Shown: in pieces, positions 12,361 through 24,242 of the stretch
Position numbering within the stretch: the stretch's first letter is position 1
Layout of the letters: each line of letters begins with the position of its first letter
NCBI RefSeq assembly: GCF_029867415.1
Contig: NC_081183.1
Span: 189,187,247 to 189,251,246, forward strand
From: Vicia villosa
Taxonomy: Eukaryota > Streptophyta > Magnoliopsida > Fabales > Fabaceae
Direction of reading: 5' to 3'
Length of the DNA stretch: 64,000 nucleotides
Translations under genes and position numbers: made by a program
The notes under the pieces: model-generated
What the model saw: the letters and a program-made list of their open reading frames with translations, nothing else
The model's database searches: none
What the model was told of the DNA's origin: nothing

Positions 12361-14310
12361 ATCTTCACCCATACTTGAAACCATGGTGATGCTAATTTAC
12401 CCATCAACCACCCTACTGCTATTTACCATGGTGAATCATTATTCAACAACCTTGATCAAGTTCAAGTCACAATTGAATCTTTATTTTGCCGTTTGTGTCC
12501 ACATGCTTCTAATCACCTTTTCATGCTTAGGTAATATAACAAGCCCACAAGCATGGTTATTCAATCATATTTGACTTTACTTGCTTTCAAATGCCTACTT
12601 GAAGGTCCCTATTTATATGTTTTGCATCCCTTTTGCCATATTCAAAGAATAACATCCAAGGGACTCACTAAAAGACTCATCTCTAGATATTTATGCTTCT
12701 TCTCCTAATGCGACTCACTAAAAGTAATACATCTATAATTGATGAACTTCAATCCTCCAGGTTACACTCCTAACATCTTATATCTCGTCCCACTTTTTGT
12801 ATAGTAATTGATGACACAACCCTCAACTTTACCATCAACCTAAATTAGTTTGATTTGAGTAGTAGACAAAGCTTTAGCGACCTTCAAATAAGAGTAGTTT
12901 TCAAGTTTCCCAATATAAACTATCATATGTGTTTGGAAGTTCATTCTTATAAGTGAACACCTTCCAACCAGGTAAGTTGATTTAGCAATAACCTTACCTC
13001 ATAAACTCAATGATAACTGAGCAACAACATGTGTTTTTATTCCTTGTATTATGCAAAGTTATTGAAATTCTACAAAACAACCTCAACATCCATCACACCT
13101 TGGCCTAAAATCCCATAGCTTATTCTTTTCCTGTAGTTCTTCATTGGTTGATGATGAATTAACAACAATATTAGATATTTCTAAAATATGTAAGCCTTAT
13201 ATTTTAGACCATTTAGCTATGATCACTTCATCATGTGAAATATTCAACACTCCATGTTCAACTCTACAACAATAGCCTAGATCATCAAGCATGCTTATGG
13301 ATAACAAATTTTGTTTTAGATCTAGAATATACCTCAAGTTTTGGAGAATAAACTCAAGATCATTGAACATTTTAAGTATAATCAATTTAATACCATGAAC
13401 CTTGTAAGCCTTATTGTCACCAAGGTGAACTGTTCCACCTTTTTGCGGCTTCAAAGTCTCAAAGTATTCTTTTCTTAGACACATGTGATAAGATAATCTT
13501 AAGTCCATGATCTAGTCTCCAAACTTGACACCAGTGGTGCACCAACACTCTCATAACTATTCTCATATGAGGTAACTAGAATACGGGAAAAACCATCATT
13601 GCCCTCCTCTTGAGACAATCCCTCATAATGTGACAATTTTGCTGACAAGTAAAGAATTTTACCCTTGACATGTAAAACCTCTTTGATTTGGACACCCCTC
13701 TATGCTCACTTCCTCCTCCTGAGACAGTCAAGCCTTCACCTCTATTAGGAATCTTCAAATCTTCCACCTTTTCAAATTATTTGGATCTCACAGCTGTCTG
13801 GACTTCATCTAAAGTAATAATACCTTCTTTACAATAGAAAAGAGCATACTTGAAGTGCACAAAGGATATATGTAATTAGCTCAACAAGAGTATAATTTTG
13901 TCCTCATCATCAATCTTCACCTAAATATTCTCAAGATAATAAATAACCTTGTGAAATTTTATCAACTACCCCAATATCGATTTGTTCTCTATGACTCAAA
14001 ATGAGTAGAGTTCCTGTTTATATATGATGACTTGATCATATACAATAATTCAAGTTTTTCTCACATTAAAACAACAATATTCTCCTTGGACACTTCCCGT
14101 AGAAATCTATCTTTAAGGCATAATATAATGGCACTCCTGGTCTTATCTACCATCTTGATCTTCTCTGTTTGTGTTAGGCTCGCATGCATCGATGCTTCAC
14201 CCTTCAATGCTTCAATACACTTATCTAGAGTTAAAATTAATTGCATCTTAAATTTATACAACTCAAAATTTTTGTCTCCATAAAAATTCTCAATCTCCTA
14301 CTTACCCATG
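12361..14310 (-). mobile_element. Decayed Tork-lineage copia gag/protease fragment
   Basis: Minus-strand remnants in element order: gag start near 14309, gag stretch CIEALKGEASMHASLTQTEK (14261-14061), zinc-knuckle region near 13650, and protease/pre-integrase region with VHLGDNKAYKVHG (13508-13197). The same segments exist in the intact element at 24982-30011 (KALKGEAAMNAELTAAEK), so this is an old relative in the opposite orientation. Many stops and frame changes. RT and integrase are absent; 12361-13190 has no recognisable coding. Confidence 0.75.
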
Positions 14311-15500
14311 GTACTCACTTGTGAACAAAACTCCTTTGCCCCATAGAAGGCGCCACTTATTGTGAAAATATGATAGAATAATTCAAAGCACTTCATAAGA
14401 ATTATTCAGAGTTTTATATACACAAATAAATTTTATTTGGGGGGGGGGGGGGGGGGGGGGGACGATAAAAACTAAAATAAATAAGCTGAAGAAACACATT
14501 AGCTTGCCAAAAGTGAAACAAATCTAAAACAAGATAGAAGAAGATAAAAGACGAGAAATACAATAACTTGTTTACGCAGTTTGAATAAACAATCTACTAT
14601 GGGGTATAAGTTACTACAAGAGATAAAATTGGTTACAAGAAAATAGTCACAAAGTTCCCAAAAACAAACCTTATTTTCTACCTATGTGTTTCTCCAGTCT
14701 CTCAAACTCTCTATATATGAATCATACAAGCTCAATGTGTTTAGAAGTTTTTCCCAATCCCTTTAGATGCCTCAGAAGGTTTCCTATATTCCAAGAACAC
14801 AATTATAAGAATTCCTACCCTTGCTTTTCTAAGTTTCCCATAGGATTTCCATCTTCACCCTCTATCTTTTAGACTATATTATGAATGTTGCTTTTGAAAG
14901 AGTGATAAAGATACATATTTATAACTACTGAAATCTAATAGATCCTTAACAAGCTCAAAATACAACTCATTCATTGTTAGAATAAAAATATTGTAAATAT
15001 CTTATAATATCTTTTATATTAATTTAGAGTACATCTAAGTATCTATAATTTAAGATAAAAATATTTATAATATTTTATCATTAATGAATGGATCAACAAT
15101 CCGAAACGACCAAGTTTGATACATATAAACTGCCCATATTAGACCCGAACTACTACCAAACCTATAGCGCTGGACCACCACCACCACAACAAAACATTTG
15201 AACTTTTCGGGACAGTCCATGACCATCACCCGCCAAATAGCCTTAGTGTCTTCTATCGACTTTTTGGGTGCTTTTTTTGGCTTTTTTATTTTTGCAAACT
15301 CGAAGAAACTTAAAATTTTAAGGAATAATTCAATATATTTATTTAAAAATCAAAATAAAAACTAGAAGAAACAATAGCAAGAAGAATAAGAAAACGCAAC
15401 ATGCCAAGCTTTGATCTCAACAAGGAAAATCTTATGTCTGTGACTTCTAAAACCACAATTCTAGACACAATGGTAGAAGAAAATGTTCAACCTTAAAACA
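14311..15500. other. Probable LTR-side remnant and AT-rich spacer
   Basis: Lies on the 5' side of the decayed minus-strand copia gag and so probably contains its degraded LTR. No partner LTR was found to prove it. It includes the G23 homopolymer and otherwise AT-rich sequence without recognisable coding. Confidence 0.35.
14439..14461. repeat. G homopolymer of 23
   Basis: Unbroken run of G at 14439-14461 in an AT-rich context. Could form G-quadruplexes; also a place where sequencing or assembly length may be unreliable. Confidence 0.95.
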
Positions 15501-15559
15501 ACAATAATAATCCTATGAGACTGAAACATATTAACAAGCTTGCTTCCAGTAAAACGTAG

Positions 15560-16260
15560 ATGAAGAAAAAAACATGGATATTGCAACTTTATCTTAATAT
15601 GTTTAGCTTAATGGATCATACAAATGATATCAATCATCTGGTCAAATTCCAGAAAATAATTTCTTCTTTAGCTGAATTGGTGACTGAGAAAAACCAATAT
15701 TCACAAGCTTTTTCCAAACTATCATATTGGAAAAGAAAAAAAATCGGTACTTAAACCGACCAAATGCTACAGTGAACAACTATAATACTTTAGAGGACAA
15801 ATGCATTACTAGCTTCATTCCTCAAAATAAGACCATGGAGGTTAAGATAATGATTGCTATCTTTTACGAAGGTTCATTTGAAACCTTATGTGAATCTTGT
15901 GAAAGATACAAGTCAATGTTGATGAAGTTACCAAATCATGGATTTGACTATCTCACTCATATTCACACAATTAGGAATGACTTATAGAAAAAACACAAAA
16001 AAATTTTGATCCAATAACAAGAGGATCTATGATGTCAAAAAGTGTTGTGGGCATTGCCAAAACTATTGAATCCTTAACAATAAATGATCAAAATGCATAG
16101 TACAACAGAGGCAACAATCTAAAGAAGGAAGGATAATTATAACTTGACACCAATGATGTCTTCCTAGTCCAAAACATGTTTATGATTCAAGTGTTGTTCC
16201 TTTTGAATAGTTGCATAAGGAAAAACAACATAGATAATACAAGATGTATTCAGTTGAACC
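15560..16260 (+). pseudogene. Ty3/gypsy-type gag relic
   Basis: Plus-strand frame at 15727-15987 contains TLEDKCITSFIPQNK and, further on, SFETLCESCERYKSMLMKLP followed by NHGFDYLTHIHTIRNDL. This resembles the plant gypsy retrotransposon gag pattern (W/S-ERYK-LL-K-CPNHG....FYNGL). The following 250 bp continue with a weaker LDTNDVF-like match interrupted by stops. Short and badly broken; no pol nearby. Confidence 0.55.
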
Positions 16261-16282
16261 TATAAAAAAAAATAATACTCTT

Positions 16283-17010
16283 CTAGACCTTTATGATTTT
16301 ACTTTGAGGAAATAATCTTGTAATGAACATGTCCTCCAAAGTGTTACATTTGATCATAGTTGCATTTGGTTGATTCAAGTCATTAAGATCATTTGATTCT
16401 TTGATGGCTGTTATCTTTGGTTGACATTCCCTGCACATAGACCTTAATATTTTGCTAAAACAATCTTTGTTAGAAAAATACTTTTCCAAGTTGCCTAACT
16501 TGTTTATTAAATGGAGAAAATGAGTTTGCATGGATTCCACGGATTCTCCGGCTTCTATATGGAAAAGTTTACATTCCTCTTTTAACATATTGATTATAAA
16601 ATCCTTAACATCTCTAGTTCCCTTGTAGAGGACTTGAAGAGCATTTCACATAGTTTCCGCACTTTTATGATGTGAGATAGAGTAACATACTTTAGTGCTT
16701 AACGCGAAGATAAGTATATTTTTACCTTAAAATCATATGAAGTCTTTTTGGTTTTATCATTAGTCCAATCTTTTCGGAGTTTAGCAGAATTACCGACTTT
16801 GTTTTTAGGGATAAAAGGCCAATCGGTTATTGCTACCCATTTATGCTTGTCAATTGATATTAAGTGTACATACACATTTTTCCTTCCAATAAGCATAATT
16901 TTTTAATTTAAAAAGTGGTGCTCTATTATAAACTCCTTTCGTATCTTTGTCACCCATATTCCCAAATTTTTGAGTCACTTAGACCTGATCTAAAGTCTAG
17001 CTTTGAGGCT
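16283..17010 (-). pseudogene. Copia gag relic with degraded primer-binding site
   Basis: Minus strand: a degraded primer-binding site near 17008-16995 (TTAGCCTCAAAGC), a gag N-terminal part at 16896-16699 (WVAITDWPFIPKNK), and a gag core at 16588-16283 with AGESVESMQTHFLHLINKLG and DCFSKILRSMCRECQPKITA. This is the copia gag (UBN2-type) pattern. The frame is broken several times. A second copy of the C-terminal piece occurs at about 19865-19980. Confidence 0.65.
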
Positions 17011-17011
17011 A

Positions 17012-17504
17012 ATTGTTAGGTGAGAATATTAACAATAAACGATCTAAAGGGGGCTGAATAGACCTCCCAATTAAAAATTCCTTTGAAACTAGTTTAAAAA
17101 ACTTTTATCAGAGGCTCTAAAACAAAAGTGATTTTGCATGGCTGAAGCAAATTTTAGCATAAATTAGATTATGCTTATCAAATGGAATCGATATGTAACA
17201 ACTCACACAGTTCAAAACTCAAATAAGATCGATACACAAGTATAACTAAATTGTACAAACTTGAAATGTATTGATCAATTGGTAAATTATAGGAGAAGTG
17301 TGATTTAACAACAGTTATAAAAAATGGATCCTACCACCATAATTTTTAGGTTTTATCGACAAAAAGACAAGATATAAGTACCAACTCTAACAAAAACCTA
17401 GACCTTTACAATTAACCGCTACCAAAAGAAATCGTAATGGCACGCAATTTCTATAAAATAATAAAGAACAACTTAAACATGCAAATGACTTACAAAAATT
17501 AAAA

Positions 17505-17548
<44 letters not shown>

Positions 17549-19000
17549 GAGAGTACACCTAGATTTATATAATTCAGCGCGTTTAACCTCGCTTTACGCT
17601 TAATCTAGTCTCCAATGGTTGCCCATTGAAATTTTGTTGGTGTTTTAATAATACTTGTGACCAAATTATAAGAGTTTGTACAATCCTAATATATGAAATA
17701 AACGCTAAAAAAATGAATTTCTTCTTTCTATATCTTTTACTTTTACATAGTTCACGAACTAAACTCTATACAAAATTTTTACCCGAACTCGCTTCTTAAA
17801 TCTTCCAGCTCCAACAACCTACTCACAAGTCTCTGTTATGCGATAATATTTACTCGATTACAATGGTATCTTGAACGTTGGTCTGCCTGAAGATTGAAAA
17901 GAACTCCTACCCTATCTATAAGCTTCCACACAACACGACCAAGGTCAACCTGGAGAGAAGAATCTCCTTTTTTCCATTGGAATTATCAGAACCAGTCACA
18001 ACACCACACACCTTGCAAACCTCAAAAATCTTAGACTAATCAAATAAAAAATAAATTTCAAAAATGAATCTCCTCAACAATCACGAATCTTCAAAGATAA
18101 GATTAAGATCCATGCAACAATGGAAAAAGAATGAGGTAGAAAACAAAATAAATTGTTTGCAAGTCTTCTTTAAAGATCCAAAACTATTTTGAAAAATGAA
18201 AGAACAAGTGGTTTATGACATTACAAATTAGAATTGGAAGTATGAGTTTTCTAACATTGTGAAAGAGTTGGTAGAGAAAATGATTTATAGGTGCTAAGAT
18301 TTAGCACAAAAAGAGTGAAAAAAATCATGCTTGATTCAAGTCATGAACACTTGTGTGATTTGAATCAAGTAGAAAAGTAATTTGGAACAAGTTCTACACT
18401 TATGAGAACCCTATTTAGCCATGATTCGATTCAAGATAAAGTTGTGACTCGAGTCAAGACAAAGTTTGATTCGAGTCAAGGAAAAGTTGTAATTTGACTC
18501 AAGCAAGGCATTGGCCAACTATAATTTTATGATCCGACTCATGAAGGACTTGTGATTTGAGTCACAGGGGTGCATGATTCAAATCATGTAGAACCTGTTA
18601 TTAGACTCACAAAATCATTGATTCATCTAAGTTCCTCCTGATTTGACTAACAGGGTGTGTGATTCGAATCACACACCTAAAATCTCAATTTTTGCAATTT
18701 TTTAAGTTGTTTGAAGATTCCACTGATGTCGTGACTTGAACCAATCTCAAATATGGTTCTTGATCCAAAAATTCAACTAATTAACTTAAATCATAAAGCA
18801 CTTACTAAAATATATGGATCCAAAACACAAACAATTTGAGTATGTAAACACAAACGGTTTGAATTATACATGCTAAAATATATGGATCCAAAACTTGATC
18901 CTAAAATGCGCAATTGAAGAGGAGACTCAATGATATAAGACTAAAACAAAAGAAAGCTTAAACGAGAAGTAACAAAACCATATAACAGAGATATGTATAG
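17012..19000 (-). repeat. Probable degraded copia LTR region
   Basis: Lies between the gag relic with its primer-binding site (below 17010) and a minus-strand polypurine-like tract near 19003-19015 (GAAGGGGGAGAC on the minus strand). It includes an LTR-style sequence near 17560-17640 and a zone (18330-18690) rich in imperfect repeats of GATTCGAGTCA / TTGACTCGAATC type. Boundaries and family are uncertain because no partner LTR aligns by eye. Confidence 0.45.
17501..17553. repeat. Compound (TG)n(AG)n microsatellite
   Basis: A TG run from about 17503 passes directly into an AG run and then AGGAG repeats ending near 17553. Located inside the probable LTR remnant. Confidence 0.9.
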
Positions 19001-19002
19001 TC

Positions 19003-19985
19003 TCCCCCTTCAATATAGTAGAGACATGCAACTTCACCAACTACATTGTATAATTTTACCAAATGATAGATATGTTCTTCATGATCCATCTTGGTAAAAA
19101 TATTAACATACATAAGTTACAAAATCCTTGTCTCCATCTCCACCTGATATTGATTGAAAACATGCTTATTGAAATATGTGAGTCTCCTTGAACAATTGTT
19201 GATAATGAGCTTTAAATCAGAGAAGCTTCTTTTTCTTATTTGTTTTGTTGTTGTTTCTTCTGGTTATTATTTTGATTTTAAAATTGAACATAAATTTATT
19301 TGTTTGAGCCTTATCTTACATAAAATAGATAATCAACAAAATAAATCAATCCTCAATAGAAAAGATGTATACGAATACATATTTATTCAAAAACTAGAAA
19401 AAAGTTCAATTGCTTAGAATAATAGAAATCACTTCAGTGTTAAAATAACAACGCAAGTCCCTAACGACGATGTCATTTAATAAAAATTTTTTGCAATACT
19501 AATGCACACACATATTTTTTTATGGTTCTATGTGGGGTTTTGAAATTATCTTATACATAAAAAAAACTACAATAATCAATACAATAATTTAAATGAAAAT
19601 TAACAAGTTAAAAAATCATTACACGATTATATTTTATTATCTAATTCTCGTTATATTTTATTGATCGATTATACACTTTTAGACGTAAAGGATCCTTTTA
19701 TTGTTGTATAAAGGAAAATTTTATGTTGTTGTCACAAACCATTATTAAATATATGAGTTTATGTGAGATCATCAAATCTATGGTTCAGTCACTTCCTCAA
19801 CCTTGATTTGTAAATTTCCCAAGTTTCACATAAAATTTTAGTCGAACCTAAGAAAAATACAATAATACTCATCTTTGCCTTCATGATTTTAATTTGAGGA
19901 AATAATCTTATGATGAACTTATCCTCCAAAATGATTACATTTATTCATAGTCGCAATTAGCTGATCCAAGTAACAATTCTCTAAC
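19003..19985 (-). pseudogene. Fragments of copia pol end and gag
   Basis: Near 19110-19080 the minus strand reads NIFTKM, resembling the ADIFTK motif at the end of copia RNase H, followed by a polypurine-like tract near 19010. At about 19865-19980 a segment matches the gag piece at 16275-16390 closely enough to be a duplicated copy. Stops throughout. 19150-19860 otherwise holds nothing I recognise. Confidence 0.45.
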
Positions 19986-20015
19986 TTTAAAATCAGAGCA
20001 TTTGGAAAGTGCCTA

Positions 20016-20750
20016 ATGAAAATAGGTTCCTCTTTAATTTCCAATACAACCAGAGAACCAACTACATTATATAATTTTACCCATGACATAGATGTGTTAA
20101 CTGATTCTCTTCTTTATCGTTCGAGAGTACAAGCACTGCAATATCTCACTTTGAATATACCAAATATTGTATTTTCTATCAATAAAGCATGTCAGTTCAT
20201 GGCCAACTCTCTAGAATCTCATTGGTGTGTAGTTAAACGCATTCTACGTTACTTAAGTGGTACGACAACTCATGATTTAATGCTAGCTCCAGCCAATGCA
20301 GCCCACAAATTCTCCGTGCGTACAGTGATTATGATTGGGCCAATGATCTGAATGACCGTTGTACCTCAGGATCATGTGTATACTTTGGTCCTAACCTTGT
20401 GTCATGGAGCTTAAAGAAACAACGCTTTGGTAGCTTGATCAAGCACCGAAGCAGAGTATCAAGCATTGGCTCATACGACCTTAGAAGTTTTGTGGCTAAA
20501 ATCTCTTGTGAAGCTACACATTCCTTACTTAGGTCCTACACTACTTTGTGACAACCTCAATGTTGTCATGCTGTCTCACGACCCCATACTTCATGCTAGA
20601 ACGAAACATATAAAGCTTGACATTCATTTCGTCAGGGAAAAAGTGGTGGCGCAACAACTCCTCATTCAACATGTCTCAGCTCATGCTCAGATAACTGATG
20701 TGCTGACAAAACCTTTATCGACTTCTTTGTTTTTAGATTTTTGACTCAAA
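20016..20750 (+). pseudogene. Copia RT/RNase H relic
   Basis: Plus-strand remnant of the end of copia pol: PNIVFSINKACQFMANSLES and VVKRILRYLSGTTTHDLML (20016-20351), an SDYDWA-type RNase H motif in another frame near 20325, then LLCDNLNVVMLSHDPILHAR and RTKHIKLDIHFVREKVV with TDVLTKPLS (20466-20744). At least two frameshifts. The terminal ITDVLTKPLS coding piece is partly duplicated at 20785-20850. A purine tract TTTGTGGAGGAG at 20891-20902 looks like the polypurine tract before the 3' LTR. Confidence 0.8.
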
Positions 20751-20911
20751 CTCAAAATTTTCGACTAAAACTCAAAATTTTCGACTCCAAGCTCATGCTC
20801 AGATAGCTGATGTGCTAACAAAACCTTTATTTATTTCTTTGTTTTCAGTTTTTCAACTCAAACTCAAGGTGCATTCTTTGACTCTACCATGAGTTTGTGG
20901 AGGAGTATTAG

Positions 20912-21196
20912 CATGGGCGGATCTACAGCCCAGCTAGCCCGGGCACGCGCCGAGGCTCAACCCCTCCTTTCGTTGTATACTTCCCCACTTAATAGTCAAT
21001 TTTTAGACAACATCAGGGGTAAAATTAGTAATTTTTAAACAAAATTAAGGGAAAAATTAGTAAAAACATAATGTGAAATTTTTGGACAAAATCAATGACA
21101 AATTTTTTAGACAAAATTAGTAGAAACAGAGTGTAAAATTAGTAAAAACAATGTGTAAATTTTTTGTCCAGACTCTCTAATATTTCTGACTCCACC
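20912..21196. mobile_element. Putative small DNA transposon inserted in the LTR remnant
   Basis: The LTR-like sequence is interrupted after TATTAG (about 20907-20912) and resumes with the same TATTAG (about 21202-21207). The roughly 285-bp insert starts GC-rich (CATGGGCGGATCTAC) and ends with GACTCCACCTCTAA, giving weak terminal inverted repeats (GGGCGGATC versus GAGGTGGAGTC). Its interior carries degenerate repeats of AAAATTAGTAAAAAC. Family unassigned; hAT-like ends are possible. Confidence 0.45.
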
Positions 21197-21207
21197 TCTA
21201 AATATTA

Positions 21208-22006
21208 GTAATGTATATAAGATGAAGTAGTTAAGAGTTACTTAATTATGGTATAAAAGTTGCTGTTAGCATAAGTGCGAAGTTAGTTATAGATGTGTTA
21301 GTATATAAGTATCAATTATCATGTGTAAAATTAATAATTCAGATCACAATAGTAAAGCAACCCTTGCACCATCCTCTATATGTTTCCAATATCTCATCAT
21401 GAAATGAAGAGTTTCACTTTCTAATAAAATTTGATTCTTGATATGTTAAATTATTTTCGATTTGTTTGATTATTTAGAGTAAAATGGATTTTGACTATAC
21501 AAATTTTCTTTAAAAAAATAATAAGTAAAGAAAAGATAAAGACAATAATATACAATGTGTAAAAAAGTTGAATCTTCAAATAAAGATCTCATATCCAATA
21601 TGGTGGAGGTACAACAAAATTTTGTTTGTTTATCATTTCTCAATCCTATATGATATAATTTCAACAATCAATATTTTTTTGTCTCCCTTCTTCCCCCCTT
21701 CTGCCACACCTTCTGTTAAACACTGAATGAATAAGTTACTGACATAATTATAAAAGAAAAAGACAAAGTAACTAGGAAGACAAAAGCACTGTTCAGATGC
21801 ACAGAACAATTGAACCGGCCAAACATACGGATTTCAGGACTCATCAACCATGCATGACCTTCAAGGACATATGTTTGTTCAACAAGTATTCCAATATAAA
21901 TTTACTCAATCAATATTGCAGTAGTACTACATTGGTTCTTCAAATTACTATGAGATTATAAATTTTAACACAAAATAGTTTTTCATTCTTTAAATCATAG
22001 AAAATC
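21208..22006. other. AT-rich spacer including probable 3' LTR tail
   Basis: The first 200 bp (to about 21400) probably belong to the degraded 3' LTR of the copia relic. From there to the duplicated block no gene or clear repeat is seen. Confidence 0.4.
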
Positions 22007-22009
22007 ATT

Positions 22010-22799
22010 TACTCTAACTTTTGTTTACTATAATATGGTTGTGAATGTAAATGTTTCTTTCATGGTGCAACAATCGTATTAGAGTGTTGATGTTTATTGC
22101 TCTCCTTAGACCTTTCAAAATTGACCAAAAATTTTAAGACATTTAATATATGAGTCATCTCATTTATAAAATATTTATTTTTTATATATTTTTAAAAGAA
22201 AATGGGTGATGCACTCACAGTGTAAAATAATTTTACACTGTCAACCAATTATACCCATGCATTCAATTACACCACACTTTTATTTTAAAAAAGTTTTAAT
22301 GATATGGCAGATAGTTTGTTTTCTATTGGATGACAATATAAAACTATTTTACACTGTCAGTACATATCTATTAAACCCTATTTTTAAATGTGAAACTTTT
22401 AACTCACATTTATATATCTCAATAGTCTTCTCTTTCAAGTGTGGAATAGGTGTGAATCTATTCCTATTTATATCTATTTATATGCTCTTTTCAAGTGGAA
22501 ACTCTTTCATCCAGATACACTTGCATTGTCATTGACAGGCTTTCTACATCAAAGACACTTCAATGAGACACATTACCTGATCACCACAATGTCATGAAAA
22601 CTTTCGATACAGAGAGTTGATCTCTTACCTAAACCATCGACTATGATAACATTGATTGATCACGAGAGGGAACATCTTTATTGAGTCAAGAGCAACACAT
22701 AGATGAGAGAAACATTGCATATTCACCTAAAACCTTAAAACATTAAATATGAATCTTATGACTTATAAAAGTGTTAACTACGCAACCTCCATTTATATA
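22010..22799. repeat. Duplicated block, copy 1 (R1)
   Basis: A 0.79-kb block starting TTTACTCTAACTTTTG and ending GCAACCTCCATTT. It recurs as copy 2 at 24243-24981 plus 30012-30066, where it is split by a copia element. I count about five base differences between the copies. Copy 1 retains the unoccupied copia target (single CATTA near 22744). The longest frame (109 codons at 22206-22535) has no recognisable domain and overlaps the MITE-like part, so I do not call it a gene. Confidence 0.9.
22200..22380. mobile_element. MITE-like inverted repeat inside copy 1
   Basis: Imperfect terminal inverted repeats: left ACAGTGTAAAATAATTTTAC, right containing ATAAAACTATTTTACACTGT. The two outer arms flank about 90 bp. 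The same element sits at 24436-24616 in copy 2. No transposase; family not assigned. Confidence 0.6.
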
Positions 22800-24190
22800 C
22801 GAACATTTACTATTGATCCAGATATATTTATAAACGATACCTAAACATAAATAATATTGTATATGGGAAAAAATCTATAATTGACCTAAATATTTTTCTA
22901 TATGAAAAATAGTATTTATAATCCAAAAAAATTTAATTCAAAAATGGTATACGGGAAAAAATCTATTAATGATCTAAATATTTTTATATATAAAAATTTA
23001 CTATTGATCCATATATATTTATAAATGATACCTAAACATAAATAATATTGTATACGGGAAAAAATCTATAATTGACCTAAATATTTTTCTATATGAAAAA
23101 TAGTGTTTATGATCCAAAAAAATTTAATTCAAAAATGGTATACGGGAAAAAATCTATTAATAATCTAAATATTTTTATATACAAAAATTTACTATTGATC
23201 CAGATATATTTATAAACGATACCTAAACATAAATAATATTGTATACGGGAAAAAATCTATAATTGACCTAAATATTTTTCTATATGAAAAATAGTATTTA
23301 TGATCCAAAAAAATTTAATTCAAAAATGGTATACGGGAAAAAATCTATTAATGATCTAAATATTTTTATATACAAAAATTTACTATTGATTCAGATATTT
23401 TAGTAAACGATACCTAAACATAAATAATATTTGTCTATGAGAAATTTTTTTTATTGATCTAAATATTTTTCTATATGAAAAATGGTACTTATGATCCAAA
23501 AAATTTAATTCAAAAATGGTATACGGGAAAAAGTCTATTATTGATTTAAAATTTACTATTGATTCAGATATTTTTATAAATGATATTGAACATAAATAAT
23601 ATTTAAATATGGGAAAAATCTATTATTGATCTAAATATTTTTATATAAGAAAAATGGAATTTATGATCCAAAAAAAATTTATTCAAAAATGATATACGGG
23701 AAAAATTCTATTATTGATCTAAATATTTTTTTATACGTAAATTTACTATTCATTCAAATATTTTTATAAATGATACCTAAACAAAAATAATATTTGTATA
23801 CGGAAAAAATTTATCATTGATCTAAATATTTTTATACACGAAAAATGGTATTTAGATCCATAAAAAAATTATTCAAAAATGATATATGAGAAAAAATCTA
23901 TTATTGATCTAAATATTTTTATATACAAAAATTTACAATTTATCCAGATATTTTTGTAAATGATACCTAAACATAAATAATATTTGAATACCGGAAAAAA
24001 ATATATTCTTGTCTACATATTTATATATAAGAAAGATGATATTTATGATTCAAATATTTATGATCCAAGAATGATATAAGAGGAAAAAAATTATTATTGA
24101 TCTAAATATTTTGATATACGAAAAATTTATTATTGATCTAAATATTTTTTTCATTTTAAATATTCTATTTAAAATAAATATAGTATGTAA
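22800..24190. repeat. 191-bp AT-rich tandem array (about 7.3 units)
   Basis: The landmark TTTACTATTGATYCA recurs at about 22806, 22997, 23188, 23379, 23552, 23742, 23932 and 24126: spacings 191, 191, 191, 173, 190, 190, 194. Each unit has two similar halves of about 95 bp, each with GGGAAAAAATCTAT and CTAAATATTTTT. The first three units are nearly identical and later units are more diverged, so homogenisation is recent on the left. No coding. Confidence 0.92.
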
Positions 24191-24204
24191 GTAAATGCGC
24201 GTAT

Positions 24205-24240
24205 CAGACCAGAACCCGTGCGTATGCACGGGTTTGCTAC
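24205..24240 (+). mobile_element. Helitron-like 3' terminus (hairpin plus CTAG)
   Basis: After the tandem array the sequence forms a perfect stem AACCCGTGC / GCACGGGTT with a 4-base loop (GTAT), followed after a few bases by CTAG and a T. A GC-rich hairpin about 10 bp before a terminal CTRR and a following T is the hallmark of a Helitron 3' end. No Rep/helicase is present, so it would be non-autonomous. The 5' end is not certain; a TC preceded by A at about 22006-22008 is one possibility. Confidence 0.6.
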
Positions 24241-24242
24241 TA

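Noticed and set aside
22206..22535. 109-codon frame present in both copies of the duplicated block
   Set aside because: Its presence in both copies follows from the block duplication; it overlaps a MITE-like inverted repeat and has no recognisable domain.
22744..22760. CRISPR-like or phage/bacterial features suggested by regular repeats (22.8-24.2 kb)
   Set aside because: The repeats are contiguous 191-bp AT-rich units with no spacers, and everything around them is plant nuclear DNA.
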